Position numbers and translations under genes: made by a program. From Nostoc carneum NIES-2107 (GTDB lineage Bacteria > Cyanobacteriota > Cyanobacteriia > Cyanobacteriales > Nostocaceae): a stretch of DNA of 64,000 bases. The stretch covers positions 4,263,380 to 4,327,379 of the forward strand of contig AP018180.1 in NCBI GenBank assembly GCA_002368155.1, read 5' to 3'. The notes under the pieces are model-generated. The model had not been told where the DNA came from and made no database searches. It saw only the letters and a program-made list of their open reading frames with translations. This document shows, piece after piece, positions 42,057 to 52,118 of the stretch (within the stretch, counting starts at the first letter, position 1; the number at the start of each line of letters is the position of its first letter).

Positions 42057-42121
42057 GTAGGATGGGTTAGCGATAGCGTAACCCATGCGGGTGTTGGGTT
42101 TCGTTCCTCAACCCAACCTAC
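42057..42121. repeat. Compound dispersed palindrome
   Basis: Starts GTAGGATGGGTTAGCGAT and ends AACCCAACCTAC. Two nested hairpins: GGGTTA/TAACCC and GTTGGGTT/AACCCAAC. Confidence 0.85.
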
Positions 42122-42313
42122 TTCCATCTTATATTTAATTCCCACCAGCTACTTAGTCAATATAAGGATGAAGGATGAAGTCTGAAGTATGAAATTAATG
42201 TGCCCAAATGTAGATGGAATATAAATCTATAAAAGCTGATTTTTTGTTTATTATTCCATTTTACTGCTACTAATTCTCATTTCATCCTTCATCCTTGATA
42301 ATTCAGCCTTTCT

Positions 42314-43093
42314 TTAAAATTCTTTTTGTTTATAAGCCAGATAAATAGCTTCTAAAAATTCGTCTGAGGAAACACCAGCAGGCATCTGCTCTAGGTTAAT
42401 AATAGCTTGAACCTGTTGCGATAATTTTAGCGCCAGTAAAGATTTGGCTTTAGCTGACATTCCACTACGTCGTTGTAAATATTCTCGAATAACAGCGAAA
42501 TCATCAGGTAATAAGGGAGATAAATCAGCAATTTCTATTAGTTGTGCGTGTAATGATTTTGCTGATTCTGAAATAGTTAAAGTTGCAGTTCCGACTGGGA
42601 TTTGGTCTTGAATCACAATTGTGCCAGCAGCTAAATCGCCTAAGCGCTTTTCTTGACGAGTCAACATAATAAAAAAAGCGCCCATAAACAAGAACTCATC
42701 AACGGGACGCAGTAGAGCCCGTAAAGCTGCTTGTTGTAAACCAATTGGTCTACCATCATCTCGAACAACGCGAATTTTAGCAATGCGTTTACCAGGGGTT
42801 TGTCCTTGCCATAAAGTTTCTAGAAAAACGAAATAACCTGCATAAATAGTAAAAGTGATGATGAATGCGATCGCAATCATCCACAAACCTAAAGTAGAAC
42901 CCACAACCGTTATCCAAAAATCCGAAAATTGGACGACAAGCACCCAAAAAAGAATGTAGAACCCCACCAAAATGAAAGCCAAAATATGATAATCAATGAG
43001 CAATGCCCAGGCACGATTACCAATCCCTGCGAGGGTAAATTCTAATTCTACACTTTCTGGGGTACGGAATTTAACACGGTTAAAAAGGTGCAT
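42314..43093 (-). CDS. RDD family membrane protein
   Basis: 259 residues with the RDD-type core: NRAWALLIDYHILAFILVGFY in the first membrane segment (Arg and Asp conserved), GQTPGKRIAKIRVVRDDG, and LLRPVDEFLFMGAFFIMLTR. A cytoplasmic C-terminal part of about 90 residues follows. The family's role is unclear; several members are ion transporters. The membrane protein gene lies 110 bases upstream, and a SpoIIM-like gene is divergent beyond; this threesome is a recurring bacterial neighbourhood. Confidence 0.9.
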   Translation of the reverse strand: MHLFNRVKFRTPESVELEFTLAGIGNRAWALLIDYHILAFILVGFYILFWVLVVQFSDFWITVVGSTLGLWMIAIAFIITFTIYAGYFVFLETLWQGQTPGKRIAKIRVVRDDGRPIGLQQAALRALLRPVDEFLFMGAFFIMLTRQEKRLGDLAAGTIVIQDQIPVGTATLTISESAKSLHAQLIEIADLSPLLPDDFAVIREYLQRRSGMSAKAKSLLALKLSQQVQAIINLEQMPAGVSSDEFLEAIYLAYKQKEF

Positions 43094-43166
43094 AAGTAAT
43101 TTAAAATTAACTATAAAAAAGCAGTCCTAATAAATAGGACAAGCAGCAGGTTGTTGACTCTTGTAC

Positions 43167-43186
43167 AGACGCGATTAATCGCGTCT
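43167..43186. repeat. Dispersed palindrome, copy 2
   Basis: Same perfect 20-base palindrome as 23982-24001, in the gap between two leftward membrane protein genes. Confidence 0.88.
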
Positions 43187-43203
43187 CTCCAACTCTTGAC
43201 TTT

Positions 43204-44079
43204 TTAAATTTCGCGATCGCGTAACTTTAAGCCTAAGCCTTCACGACGACTCCGCAGGTCATAATAAATCACAGCTTTGATGCTTTGCCAAAATGGAAGA
43301 ACGGCTGCGCCACTGACAAAACTTAAAGCCAGAATCAGCAAGAATAACAGCACACCTGCAGCACTATTGTCCTGTTGGAGTAGGGGTGTGAAAATTAACT
43401 GAATAATAGTCACGAGGATTTGCACTACTAGTTGAATTGGAAATGTGATCAAAACAGCCACAAAGCTAATCAACAGAATCCGCCAAACGTAACCTTGAGT
43501 TAACTCCCAACTACGACTAATGGTTGAAGTCGCATCAACATTATCCTCAATTGATAAGGGAACATCCACTAAATAGAACCTTGTTAACAACCAAAACACT
43601 GCAATCAAAGCCGCAATACCTACAATAAAACCGATTAAAACTACAAGTAATGTCGCCGCAAGACTGCTTTGTTGACCTAATCCTCCGACTACGACAGCTG
43701 ATAAAACGCCAATTATCACAAATGCAAAGCTAATACCGAAGACAATTCCCATACCGACAATTGTCATTAACAGCATTGTCAATAAAAACTGCCATAATCT
43801 TGAATTAACAAAACGTTCACCCTCGCTAATGCTTTCTGGTTGATCGACTAAATCGCCAAAAGCTAAACGAGAAATCAGCCCTGTCAGAGCATAAAATTTC
43901 GCCCAGCCATATACTGGAACAAGTATCCAAACGTAAGCTTTGAGGGCAAGTAAAAAGTAATCTTTGAGGTGAGAACGATACAATCTTATTCCTGCACTCA
44001 CGACATTTCCCACACTCAGGGGTTGCATGGGGTTAGGAGAACCAAAATCACCAGTCATGATGTTATATTTTCCTTGCAA
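43204..44079 (-). CDS. Multi-pass membrane protein (glycerophosphodiesterase membrane-domain-like)
   Basis: 291 residues with about six hydrophobic segments. The opening PLSVGNVVSAGIRLYRSHLKDYFLLAL and later DVPLSIEDNVDATSTISRSWELTQGYVWRILLISFV resemble the membrane domain found next to RDD and SpoIIM proteins, but the exact family is unsure. An upstream ATG sits four codons from MTGDFGSPNPM, which may be the true start. Leftward with the RDD gene; divergent from the SpoIIM-like gene 58 bases away. Confidence 0.8.
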   Translation of the reverse strand: MQGKYNIMTGDFGSPNPMQPLSVGNVVSAGIRLYRSHLKDYFLLALKAYVWILVPVYGWAKFYALTGLISRLAFGDLVDQPESISEGERFVNSRLWQFLLTMLLMTIVGMGIVFGISFAFVIIGVLSAVVVGGLGQQSSLAATLLVVLIGFIVGIAALIAVFWLLTRFYLVDVPLSIEDNVDATSTISRSWELTQGYVWRILLISFVAVLITFPIQLVVQILVTIIQLIFTPLLQQDNSAAGVLLFLLILALSFVSGAAVLPFWQSIKAVIYYDLRSRREGLGLKLRDREI

Positions 44080-44137
44080 GTACGGAGATGAATTGAGGCT
44101 ATCTTAAATTACACTCACCCAAATCCTCCCAAAATTT

Positions 44138-45088
44138 ATGAATATTCAACGTTGGATTGCGCGACGGGAATTAAATTGGCAGCGTTTGGATACCCTTTTA
44201 CGGCAGGTAGAAAAAAAAGGGTTAAAATCACTGCGGGCGGTGGAAATTAGGGAATTAGCCAGTTTATATCGTTCCGTAGCAGCAGATTTAGCACGTGCCC
44301 GTACTCAAAAAGTCGGCAATACTTTGATTCAAAGTTTACAATCTTTAACAACTCGCGCCTATACGCAGATTTATCAAGGTTCGCGACGGCAGGAATGGCA
44401 AGCTGTAGTAGAGTTCTACAAATGGGGATTACCAGCTGTAGTACAGCAAACATTCCCATATATCGCTATAGCTACCGCTTTATTTTTGTTAGGGGCGTTA
44501 GTGGCTTGGTGGTATGCTTGGCAAGACCCCAGCTTTATGCCTCTGATTGTACCCGAAAGTTTAATTTCCCGCGTGCGAGACGAGCATCAATTGTGGATGG
44601 GGTCAATTGTTGGTGTTGAACCCCTCGCATCCAGCAGTATTATGATTAATAATTTATCGGTTTCCTTTGGGGCTGTTGCTGGTGGAATTACAGCCGGGGC
44701 ATACACAACATATTTAATGATATTTAATGGTTTATTAATTGGTGCGATTGGCACATTGGTAGGTCAAAATCATCTTGCCTATCCCTTTTGGGCATTTGTA
44801 TTTCCGCATGGTTCCTTAGAATTACCTGCTATTTTTTTTGCTGGTGGTGCAGGATTGCTAATAGCAAAAGCAATTTTATTTCCTGGTAAATATCGTCGTC
44901 TTGATGCCCTCAAATTCTACGGTTCCCAAGCAGCACAGTTAGTATTTGGGATTGTGCCAATGTTAGTAATTGCTGGCACTATTGAGGGATTTTTTTCTCC
45001 CAATCCCAGCATACCAGACCCTTTAAAATATCTTGTGGGGATGGGATTTTTTGGGGTTTTGGTAATGTATTGTAGTCGCAAGCGCTAA
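44138..45088 (+). CDS. Stage II sporulation protein M-like membrane protein
   Basis: 316 residues. A charged N-terminal cytoplasmic part (RRELNWQRLDTLLRQVEKKGLKSLRAVEIRELASLYRSVAADLARART) is followed by five or so membrane segments of the SpoIIM/DUF95 type, with IMINNLSVSFGAVAGGITAGAYTTYLMIFNGLLIGAI and FPHGSLELPAIFFAGGAGLLIA as the family core. In non-sporulating bacteria the role is unknown; the association with RDD suggests one membrane assembly. Confidence 0.92.
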   Translation: MNIQRWIARRELNWQRLDTLLRQVEKKGLKSLRAVEIRELASLYRSVAADLARARTQKVGNTLIQSLQSLTTRAYTQIYQGSRRQEWQAVVEFYKWGLPAVVQQTFPYIAIATALFLLGALVAWWYAWQDPSFMPLIVPESLISRVRDEHQLWMGSIVGVEPLASSSIMINNLSVSFGAVAGGITAGAYTTYLMIFNGLLIGAIGTLVGQNHLAYPFWAFVFPHGSLELPAIFFAGGAGLLIAKAILFPGKYRRLDALKFYGSQAAQLVFGIVPMLVIAGTIEGFFSPNPSIPDPLKYLVGMGFFGVLVMYCSRKR

Positions 45089-45146
45089 TAGCAATTCAAT
45101 TAATGTTTGATTTGGTATTATATATATCTAGATTTAGAATCAGATT

Positions 45147-45917
45147 ATGTCTTTTATTGATGAAATTAATCAAGCAAATGTCTTGATTGTAGGAGCTAAT
45201 CAAGGCATTGGTTTCGGTTTTGTGAAAAAACTATTGCTAGATATAAGAATTAGCAAAATTTATGCAACCTATCGTCAATTAGAGTCATCCTCAGATTTGA
45301 TTAGGTTATCAGGTGAACATTCCGAGCGATTAATTTGTTTACCTGTAGATATTACTGAAGAATCGCAAATTGCAGAAGCAACGCAAACAATTCGTAACCA
45401 AATTAACAAGCTGCACTTGGTAGTTAATTGTGTAGGATTACTTCATGACGATACTTTGCAACCAGAGAAAAGTTTAAGACAAATCAACTCAGACAACTTA
45501 CTGCGCTATTTTCAAATTAACAGTATTGGCTCTGTATTATTAGCCAAACATTTATTGCCTTTATTTAAACATAAAGAACGCAGTGTATTTGCTAGTATTT
45601 CTGCCAAAGTTGGTAGTATTGGCGATAATCAACTAGGCGGATGGTATGGTTATCGCGCCTCTAAAGCTGCACTGAATATGTTTATGCGTACAGTTGCAAT
45701 TGAGTATGGCAGAAGTAGTCCAAAAACCTTAGTAGTGACATTACATCCAGGGACAACAGATACACGCCTTTCGCTTCCTTTTCAAGGTAATGTACCACCA
45801 GAAAAGTTATTTTCAGTAGAACTTACTGTTAGTCAATTAATGAATGTTATTGAACAACTTCAGGAAGGCGATAGTGGGCAATTTTTCTCTTGGGATGGTA
45901 GCAGATTGCCTTGGTAG
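45147..45917 (+). CDS. Short-chain dehydrogenase/reductase
   Basis: 256 residues, classical SDR: GANQGIGFGF nucleotide loop, VNCVGLL in place of NNAG, Ser of SISAKVGS and the YGYRASK catalytic Tyr-Lys. The C-terminal LHPGTTDTRLSLPF is typical of the CsgA/C-factor-like branch. Substrate unknown. It faces the end of the exopolysaccharide operon but is on the opposite strand, 58 bases after the SpoIIM-like gene. Confidence 0.92.
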   Translation: MSFIDEINQANVLIVGANQGIGFGFVKKLLLDIRISKIYATYRQLESSSDLIRLSGEHSERLICLPVDITEESQIAEATQTIRNQINKLHLVVNCVGLLHDDTLQPEKSLRQINSDNLLRYFQINSIGSVLLAKHLLPLFKHKERSVFASISAKVGSIGDNQLGGWYGYRASKAALNMFMRTVAIEYGRSSPKTLVVTLHPGTTDTRLSLPFQGNVPPEKLFSVELTVSQLMNVIEQLQEGDSGQFFSWDGSRLPW

Positions 45918-45985
45918 GCAAAATATAAATGAGCATCTTTTTTCGGTATTATTAATCATACAATAAGTAGTTGGGAGTCTAAATA

Positions 45986-46750
45986 TTAATCTTTAAAAAA
46001 TATTTCATAAGGAGATAAGAAACAATTTATTAATCCAGACGGTAATGTTTTGATTTGAGAGTGATAAGATGCTATTGCTCGATTTTTTTGGTGTTGAACA
46101 AGCTCTATGGAAATTCGGTAAACGCTAGATATTACTGGAAATTTAAACCGCAAAGATAATGGATTTTGCCAAAACAACCAAACGGGATACTGCCATAATT
46201 CTACTGTCATATTAGATGCTTCTATTGCTCTTTGCACCAAACTGTAAGTAACTTCATGGTCTGGGTGAATATCATAACGATAGGGAACGTAAGCCTCCTC
46301 AGTATTAAAAGACTTTAGCAGATGGGATAACTCTATAATTATTTTGTTTTGTTGCTCATAAGAAAGCCCTTTTAAATGGTTATCTATTTGCCCAATAAAA
46401 TGAATATTTGATGGTAGAACCCCAAGGATTTCTAAAGCATTTAAAGCTTCTTGGTAGCGAATATTAATAATTTCTTCAGATTTTATGTCAGATGGTTTAC
46501 TTACTCTTCCATCTGTTATAAAAACGACTTTAACTGGTATATTTAAAGAACGTTTTAGAGCAATAATACCAGCACAGCCAAAAGTTTCATCATCTTGATG
46601 AGGTGCAAAAATAATTGCAGATTTTTGATTTAATGATAATGGCTGACTTTTAATGTACAAAATCCAATTAAACAATATTGTACAGTAAATATCTCGTATT
46701 TTTTTACTAAAAACTATTCGTAAAAAAATCAAAATCTGTTTTAATTGCAT
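45986..46750 (-). CDS. PIG-L family deacetylase
   Basis: 254 residues. The zinc site reads FAPHQDDETFGCAG (His-x-Asp-Asp) and RYDIHPDHEVTYSLV (HPDH), with VVFITDG between. PIG-L enzymes remove acetyl groups from N-acetylglucosamine units of lipids or small molecules. A short hydrophobic start (IYCTILFNWILYI) may anchor it. Being the last gene of the long leftward polysaccharide operon, it probably deacetylates the glycan or a precursor. Confidence 0.9.
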   Translation of the reverse strand: MQLKQILIFLRIVFSKKIRDIYCTILFNWILYIKSQPLSLNQKSAIIFAPHQDDETFGCAGIIALKRSLNIPVKVVFITDGRVSKPSDIKSEEIINIRYQEALNALEILGVLPSNIHFIGQIDNHLKGLSYEQQNKIIIELSHLLKSFNTEEAYVPYRYDIHPDHEVTYSLVQRAIEASNMTVELWQYPVWLFWQNPLSLRFKFPVISSVYRISIELVQHQKNRAIASYHSQIKTLPSGLINCFLSPYEIFFKD

Positions 46751-46768
46751 ATAGTAGAGAATATATTA

Positions 46769-47422
46769 CTAAATAGCTATTGGTTTAATATAAAAATTAT
46801 ATATATGTCTACGTGGAGTATTTGGCGTAAGGTATTCGTAAGTGGACAGAGGTTCAAATAGATATGGGTCAAATTTTTTTAATTGTTCACAAATCTCCAT
46901 AACAGGAAAAGGTTTATACTCAGATACATCATTCCAGCCAAATACTAAAACGCCTCCTGTCCGTAAAGCTTCAAAACATTGAGCAAATGATTCTTCTGTT
47001 TCTTCCAAGGTATTGATACCATATCCAAATACACCATTGAAGATAATTAAATCAAAATAACTAGGTTCAATATATTGATTTAAATTTTGTATTTCGTCGA
47101 TAATATGGTTTTTAGAACCGTATTTCTGCTTTTCTTCATCTATTTCTATAGTCCAGTATTCCTGCTTTTTAAATAAGGTTTTATAAGGATTGGTGTACCA
47201 ATCACAACCTACAAATAACACTTTTCTAAATTCATTTTTAGATGCAAAGTAAGGTATGATAATATCTTCTAATACTAACCTATCTGGAGAATTACGATAT
47301 AAATCTAATCCTCGTAAGCGACTGACAGCAAGCTTATTAAAAATTTGGTGCAATTTCTGATAACTGAAGTATTTTTTGAGAATATTTAAGATATTAATCT
47401 TTGATGAAATCCTGTATTTCAT
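46769..47422 (-). CDS. Class I SAM-dependent methyltransferase-like protein
   Basis: 217 residues. The Rossmann motif I is shortened (KVLFVGCDWYTNPYKTLF), followed by WTIEIDEEKQ, then FDLIIFNGVFGYGINTLEETEESFAQCFEALRTGGVLVFGWND, which is typical of methyltransferase motifs IV to VI. Position 18 bases upstream of the PIG-L gene suggests it decorates the same product. Target unknown. Confidence 0.82.
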   Translation of the reverse strand: MKYRISSKINILNILKKYFSYQKLHQIFNKLAVSRLRGLDLYRNSPDRLVLEDIIIPYFASKNEFRKVLFVGCDWYTNPYKTLFKKQEYWTIEIDEEKQKYGSKNHIIDEIQNLNQYIEPSYFDLIIFNGVFGYGINTLEETEESFAQCFEALRTGGVLVFGWNDVSEYKPFPVMEICEQLKKFDPYLFEPLSTYEYLTPNTPRRHIYNFYIKPIAI

Positions 47423-47585
47423 ATATTTATTAATAGATTTATAAAAAGTAAGTAATGAGCTTAACCTATAGCAATCTTAAATAATAGGTGAGAAGTAAAA
47501 TAAGAATTTTTATCTCAGTATTTTCTCATGAATAATTACAGATTGCTATATAAGAGACACAATTTAATTGTGTCTCCCTATAGTT

Positions 47586-48278
47586 TTAAAGTTTAAAATT
47601 CTCAGTTTTTGAGTAAATTACAAGAGTTTGATACTCATACATTTTTTTGATTTTCCCTAATTCTACAAATGATTCAATAATGGCTTGAGTTTTATTCCAT
47701 GCAAAGGAACCTGTGTAGAAAATTATCTGTCCACCTGGATTAAGTTTGTCTAAAAATAGCTGAAGCAGAGATTCATCATTTTGGTGCAATAAATGAGCAT
47801 TTTCAGGTATATAGAATTCACATAAATGGAAGAGCGTTACAATATCAAACATTGGTAAATTTCTTGGTGTTAATGTGTAGATATCGCCAAAAATAACTTT
47901 ATAAAACTTACTAAGGGAACTATCTTTAATCACCAATTTAATATATGACTTTTGTTCCAAGGCTGAAGCTGTAATCCCTATAATTTCATTAGGTTGAGTG
48001 AATTTTTGATTTTCCAAACCGATGAAATGATGCTCTCCTGTACCAAAATGGAAAATATTTTTACCATTAATTTCAAATTCTCTAATATATTCAACAAAAT
48101 GTACATCACAGGGACAACGTTGTGGATTAAAATGCCATGTAGATGTTTCTTGAAAAAATGCCATTCCCAAATTATTAGGAACTATCGGTCGCTTTTTACC
48201 AAGAGCATATAATAATTTTAGTGAAAAAGAACTTTTCGCTACTGACTGAATTCTTTGCTTTAAGTCCACTATATTCAT
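47586..48278 (-). CDS. Methyltransferase-like protein of polysaccharide operon
   Basis: 230 residues, distant class I methyltransferase features: NIFHFGTGEHHFIG at the motif I position, KVIFGDIYTLTP, FDIVTLFHLCEF and LDKLNPGGQIIFYTGS. Glycines of motif I are only partly kept, so it may be inactive or specialised. The 160-base gap to the next gene is AT-rich and unremarkable. Confidence 0.7.
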   Translation of the reverse strand: MNIVDLKQRIQSVAKSSFSLKLLYALGKKRPIVPNNLGMAFFQETSTWHFNPQRCPCDVHFVEYIREFEINGKNIFHFGTGEHHFIGLENQKFTQPNEIIGITASALEQKSYIKLVIKDSSLSKFYKVIFGDIYTLTPRNLPMFDIVTLFHLCEFYIPENAHLLHQNDESLLQLFLDKLNPGGQIIFYTGSFAWNKTQAIIESFVELGKIKKMYEYQTLVIYSKTENFKL

Positions 48279-48394
48279 AATTAACCACCTTAAAGAGATA
48301 AATGCAATACTAAATGAAAGCTTTTTTTGTCCAAACGATTAGTATCTGATGAGTGAAACCTGAATCTAAAATTCTGATTAATCTAAAATTTTTC

Positions 48395-49507
48395 TCATCG
48401 AACTAATGCTTTTAAACCTATCTTATCTAATAAGATAGATAAGCTGAGAGACATTCCCAGTAGTAAAAATAAGCCTATTAACTTAACAACTATAATTTCA
48501 ACAATATTCAATTGCCAGGATGTAGTTCTTAATAGATATGTGCTGATTGAAAGAAATACTTGATAAAGAATACCATTAATACAAAAAATACCTAAGCTGT
48601 AAGTTGATAAAATCGAAATCCATTTTCTATATATAGGATGCAATTGATGTTCTTGAATTGATGCCAAGCATATGATGAAAGCAAATACACTAAATATACA
48701 AGAAATCATAGTGTAATCAAATGGAGGTATATTTTCTCGCAAAACTATTAATTGTATATAGGATTCAAAATACTGGGACATAGTATATATTAGGATAATT
48801 ATTGTTTTATATTTAAAACTTAAATTCACAGATTTTTTGACAATTGATTGCCAATTATGGCAAAAATATATCCCTAAAGCTATATATACAAACCAATATA
48901 TAAATAAAGGTCGGTTTAAGTTATGCAGTATAGATAACACAGATATGTTATCTCGCCTTAAATGTATAAGGTGTATCCACAGATAAACGCAAACTTGTAA
49001 TACTAAAGCAATCGTCAGTTTATACGGTTTATTAAACCAAACCCTTGCTACTAAAAATATTGTAAAAAACTGTAATAAAATTAGTAGATAATATCCCCCA
49101 GTAAATATTTCACCATTTAACAGACTTACAGTAATTTCAAAGCCAGGAGTTTTTGTGAATGTTTTCAATATAGCTACTAAACCAAACCAAAATATAGTCG
49201 GTATTAAAATTCGCTGCAATCTTTTTTTGATTAATGACAACCTGGTATGCTCCTTTAATACTCCTTTTTCGAGTAATAAGAAAGAAATTGTCAAAAAAAG
49301 CGGAACACAAAACCTTAAGGGAGAGAAAATTAAACTAATAGCTAATGAAATATCTGCATAAATAGCCCTAGGAATGAAAATTGAATGGAAAGATACTACA
49401 GCTACTATGCTTATTGCTTTCATTAAATCAATTGAAAAAATTCTATTTTGTTGTTGATTATAGTCTGTATTCAAAAATAAACTTTCTTGAGATGATGTTT
49501 CTTTCAT
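48395..49507 (-). CDS. Acyltransferase family 3 membrane protein
   Basis: 370 residues, about ten membrane segments. IFSIDLMKAISIVAVVSFHSIF contains the family's catalytic His (H in VSFHS), and LRFCVPLFLTISFLLLEKG and KKRLQRILIPTIFWFG follow in the expected order. These OafA/WecH-type proteins transfer acetyl or other acyl groups to sugars on the membrane. It probably O-acylates the exopolysaccharide repeat unit. Confidence 0.9.
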   Translation of the reverse strand: MKETSSQESLFLNTDYNQQQNRIFSIDLMKAISIVAVVSFHSIFIPRAIYADISLAISLIFSPLRFCVPLFLTISFLLLEKGVLKEHTRLSLIKKRLQRILIPTIFWFGLVAILKTFTKTPGFEITVSLLNGEIFTGGYYLLILLQFFTIFLVARVWFNKPYKLTIALVLQVCVYLWIHLIHLRRDNISVLSILHNLNRPLFIYWFVYIALGIYFCHNWQSIVKKSVNLSFKYKTIIILIYTMSQYFESYIQLIVLRENIPPFDYTMISCIFSVFAFIICLASIQEHQLHPIYRKWISILSTYSLGIFCINGILYQVFLSISTYLLRTTSWQLNIVEIIVVKLIGLFLLLGMSLSLSILLDKIGLKALVR

Positions 49508-50329
49508 CGGTTTTTAATTTATAATTAACTATCTTTTGTACTACTTACATCATTTTTTAAAAAATTATTAAAGCCATGTATAAAGATTTTAGGAATCCTA
49601 CCTGCTGATAATATAGACAGAGATATTACGTAGATAAAAAGTACAAGAATGGTTTGTAAATAAATCGATAAATTAGTTATTTGCAAGCCTAATATTGTGA
49701 AAATAATTACTACTGTAGGTAGCACAATAGGTTTAATTAAAGCTCCTATATCCCATCCAGTTGCACGACAGGTTGCTACCCAAAACCATATAGTGGCACC
49801 TATACCCATTACCAAAGCAACAGCCATCGCCACTCCTGTACTTCCACCCCACTTAGCTCCTAAGAAATAGGCGGGGAAAGTTAGCGGAATTAAAGCCCAG
49901 TTAATAACTGCATTGACATTTGGTTTATTAGCAGTTATTAAAGTAATCCCAAGTATCGACATGAATCCCCGTGTGTATGCAAACAGAAGTATCACATGAA
50001 ATAACGGTACTACGGGTTTCCATTCCGATCCATATAACAAGGGAATAATCCCAGGTGCAATTACAAAAGCAATCCCATAAATAGGAGCATAAACTAATGC
50101 ATAAACTTCCAAGATTTGAGTAAGATAAGCTTTTTTACCTGCATTATCTTGCTGTGAAAGTACTGAAAAGTTGACATGATTAATCTGAGATAAAGCAAAC
50201 CCAGGTAGCATTGCCAGTAGATAAGCTAGGTTATAATAACCAAGATCCTGCGCTCCAAGTAATTTGCCAATAATAATATTGTCACTAGTGGTATTAATAT
50301 AAACACCTAAATTAATTCCAACTAAGCTA

Positions 50330-51454
50330 TAGCAATCCTAAATGAGTTGTGAAAAAAATGAACCATACATAAATATTTTGGGAAAATTAAAAACTTGATG
50401 ATTAGTAACGAGTTCAAATAATCTCTTGACCTGAGAAAAGGATTTACATAAGTGGTAAAACTCTCGAATAAATTTTTTAGCGTACAACCAGATGTCTTCT
50501 ACAGGATTTTGCGTTGGGTCATTGGGTGCAAATCTCATACAAGTAACTTTCCATTCATCTTCACTTAATCCTTGATTCAGATTATCTAAGTAAGCTTTAA
50601 ATTCAGCAGAACGATGATAACTAGCTCCATCCCAAATTAAAGCAATACGGCTTTTTGGATACTGGGAAATTAAATATTGTACAAAAGCAATCGCGTTGCT
50701 AGAATCACCTTTTTTACAAGGCTTAATTAGAAACTCTTGTGTGTAATAATTTAGAGCGCCAAAATAGGTTTGTCTTTGTCGTTCATTGATCACTGGAACT
50801 TCAATCCGTTCTTTCGTATTTCCCCAAATATAACCACAAATATCTCCCCATAATAGGTGACATTCATCTTCAAAAAAAACTATGAGTTCCCCAGATACTA
50901 TCTCACGCTCATGTGCCGTCAGCCATGCGGTTATTTCTAGTTTTTTTTTAGCTACTAGTTCTGCGTCTTTTTTAGGATTCTTTTTTTGTGTTTTTTTCCA
51001 ACTTATATTAGCGTCTTTAAAGAGATCGTAATAGCTTTGATTTGACTCAAATACAACATCAAAATTATCTTCTACGTACTCCTTTAATTCTGATAAATGC
51101 CAATAGTTTTTCTGTTGAAGCCAGTTTAATACTACTTGTCTTTGTGCAGAGTCAAGATAACTTTTTGACCCTTTGTATTTTAGCCTCAATCCGGTTATAC
51201 CCTGTTCTATAAATATATATTTCCATTTGTTTACAAAACCAACAGACACTCCGAGAATATTTCCAATCTTTGAATGTTTATAGTTTTGCATCACCATTTG
51301 TACTGCCAGTGCCCGTTTTAGTTCTCTGGAGTCTGAGGTAGCCTGAATGAACTCTATCAACTCTTCCATTTGTGCTGCCATGCACCCTATCAATGACTTC
51401 TAATGTTCACCATATCAACAACTGTGATTTTTCACAAATGATTTAGGATTGCTA
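50330..51454 (-). mobile_element. IS630-family insertion sequence
   Basis: 1125 bp, bounded by inverted repeats beginning TAGCAATCCTAAAT and extending with mismatches to about 28 bp (TTGTGAAAAA in both ends). The duplicated target TA is at 50328-50329 and 51455-51456, as expected for IS630/Tc1-mariner transposition. Confidence 0.93.
50338..51381 (-). CDS. IS630-family transposase
   Basis: 347 residues from ATG 51381 (a TTG four codons upstream is possible). The N-terminal helix-turn-helix (SKIGNILGVSVGFVNKWKYIF) is followed by a winged region (SELKEYVEDNFDVVFESNQSYYDLF) and the DDE catalytic domain: VFFEDECHLLWG, ALIWDGASYHRS and NPTQNPVEDIWLYAKKFI. The reading frame is complete, so the element may still be active; it ends inside the terminal inverted repeat. 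Confidence 0.93.
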   Translation of the reverse strand: MAAQMEELIEFIQATSDSRELKRALAVQMVMQNYKHSKIGNILGVSVGFVNKWKYIFIEQGITGLRLKYKGSKSYLDSAQRQVVLNWLQQKNYWHLSELKEYVEDNFDVVFESNQSYYDLFKDANISWKKTQKKNPKKDAELVAKKKLEITAWLTAHEREIVSGELIVFFEDECHLLWGDICGYIWGNTKERIEVPVINERQRQTYFGALNYYTQEFLIKPCKKGDSSNAIAFVQYLISQYPKSRIALIWDGASYHRSAEFKAYLDNLNQGLSEDEWKVTCMRFAPNDPTQNPVEDIWLYAKKFIREFYHLCKSFSQVKRLFELVTNHQVFNFPKIFMYGSFFSQLI

Positions 51455-52118
51455 TACTAACATAGGCCCTGACTTCTTGAATAACGTACTTATCGGGAAT
51501 AATGTGGTATGTGAAGCGGTATTTACTAAACCATCGCTTGAGTAAAGCATCAACCGTCGCCATTGCAACCTCTGCAACCACAAAAGACCAAACACCAGCT
51601 CCATAACTTGCAAGAATGATCGCACCTGCAAAACGTGCTAACCCTGCAATACTATCAGCGATCGCCAGTTCTTTAAATCTCATCTGTTGTTGGAGTATGG
51701 CAGAATGAGAACCAACACCAGCACCAATTAAGTATACTAGTGCAGTACTGGCAACAAGTGGTAAGAGTAGTGGCTCATTAAAAAAGTGAGCTAGAGGAAA
51801 TCCAGATAGTACTTGTATTGCAAATAAGATCAGAGAAATGTTTACACCCAAGCTGTAGACAGCATTAACAAGTTTTTGATCATCCAAGCCTCGCTGAACC
51901 AAGACTGTGGCAACGGTTGTATCTTTAAATAAGCTAGATAATGTCGTGATAATTAATACCATCCCCCAAATGCCGAAATCTTTAGGTGTTAGTAGACGCG
52001 CTAGAAGAATCTGAGCAATTAATTGGGAAATTTTTGTAATCGCAAAACTTGCTGTCAACCATAAACTACTTGATGCTATTTTTTTTATACCTATATGCTT
52101 CATACAATTATAAACAAA

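Larger units (their letters stand above)
49525..52103 (-). pseudogene. wzx: Wzx-type polysaccharide flippase split by an IS element
   Basis: N-terminal part 52103-51457 (MKHIGIKKIASSSLWLTASFAI..., GVWSFVVAEVAMATVDALL) and C-terminal part 50327-49525 (LVGINLGVYINTTSDNIIIGKLLG..., AVALVMGIGATIWFWVATCRA) belong to one protein of about 483 residues; removing the IS and one TA restores the frame (...VRAYVS-LVGINLG...). Both halves match the MATE-like lipid-linked oligosaccharide flippase family (RfbX/Wzx, PF01943/PF13440). Neither half alone should be functional, so this operon lacks a working flippase unless another copy serves. Confidence 0.9.
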
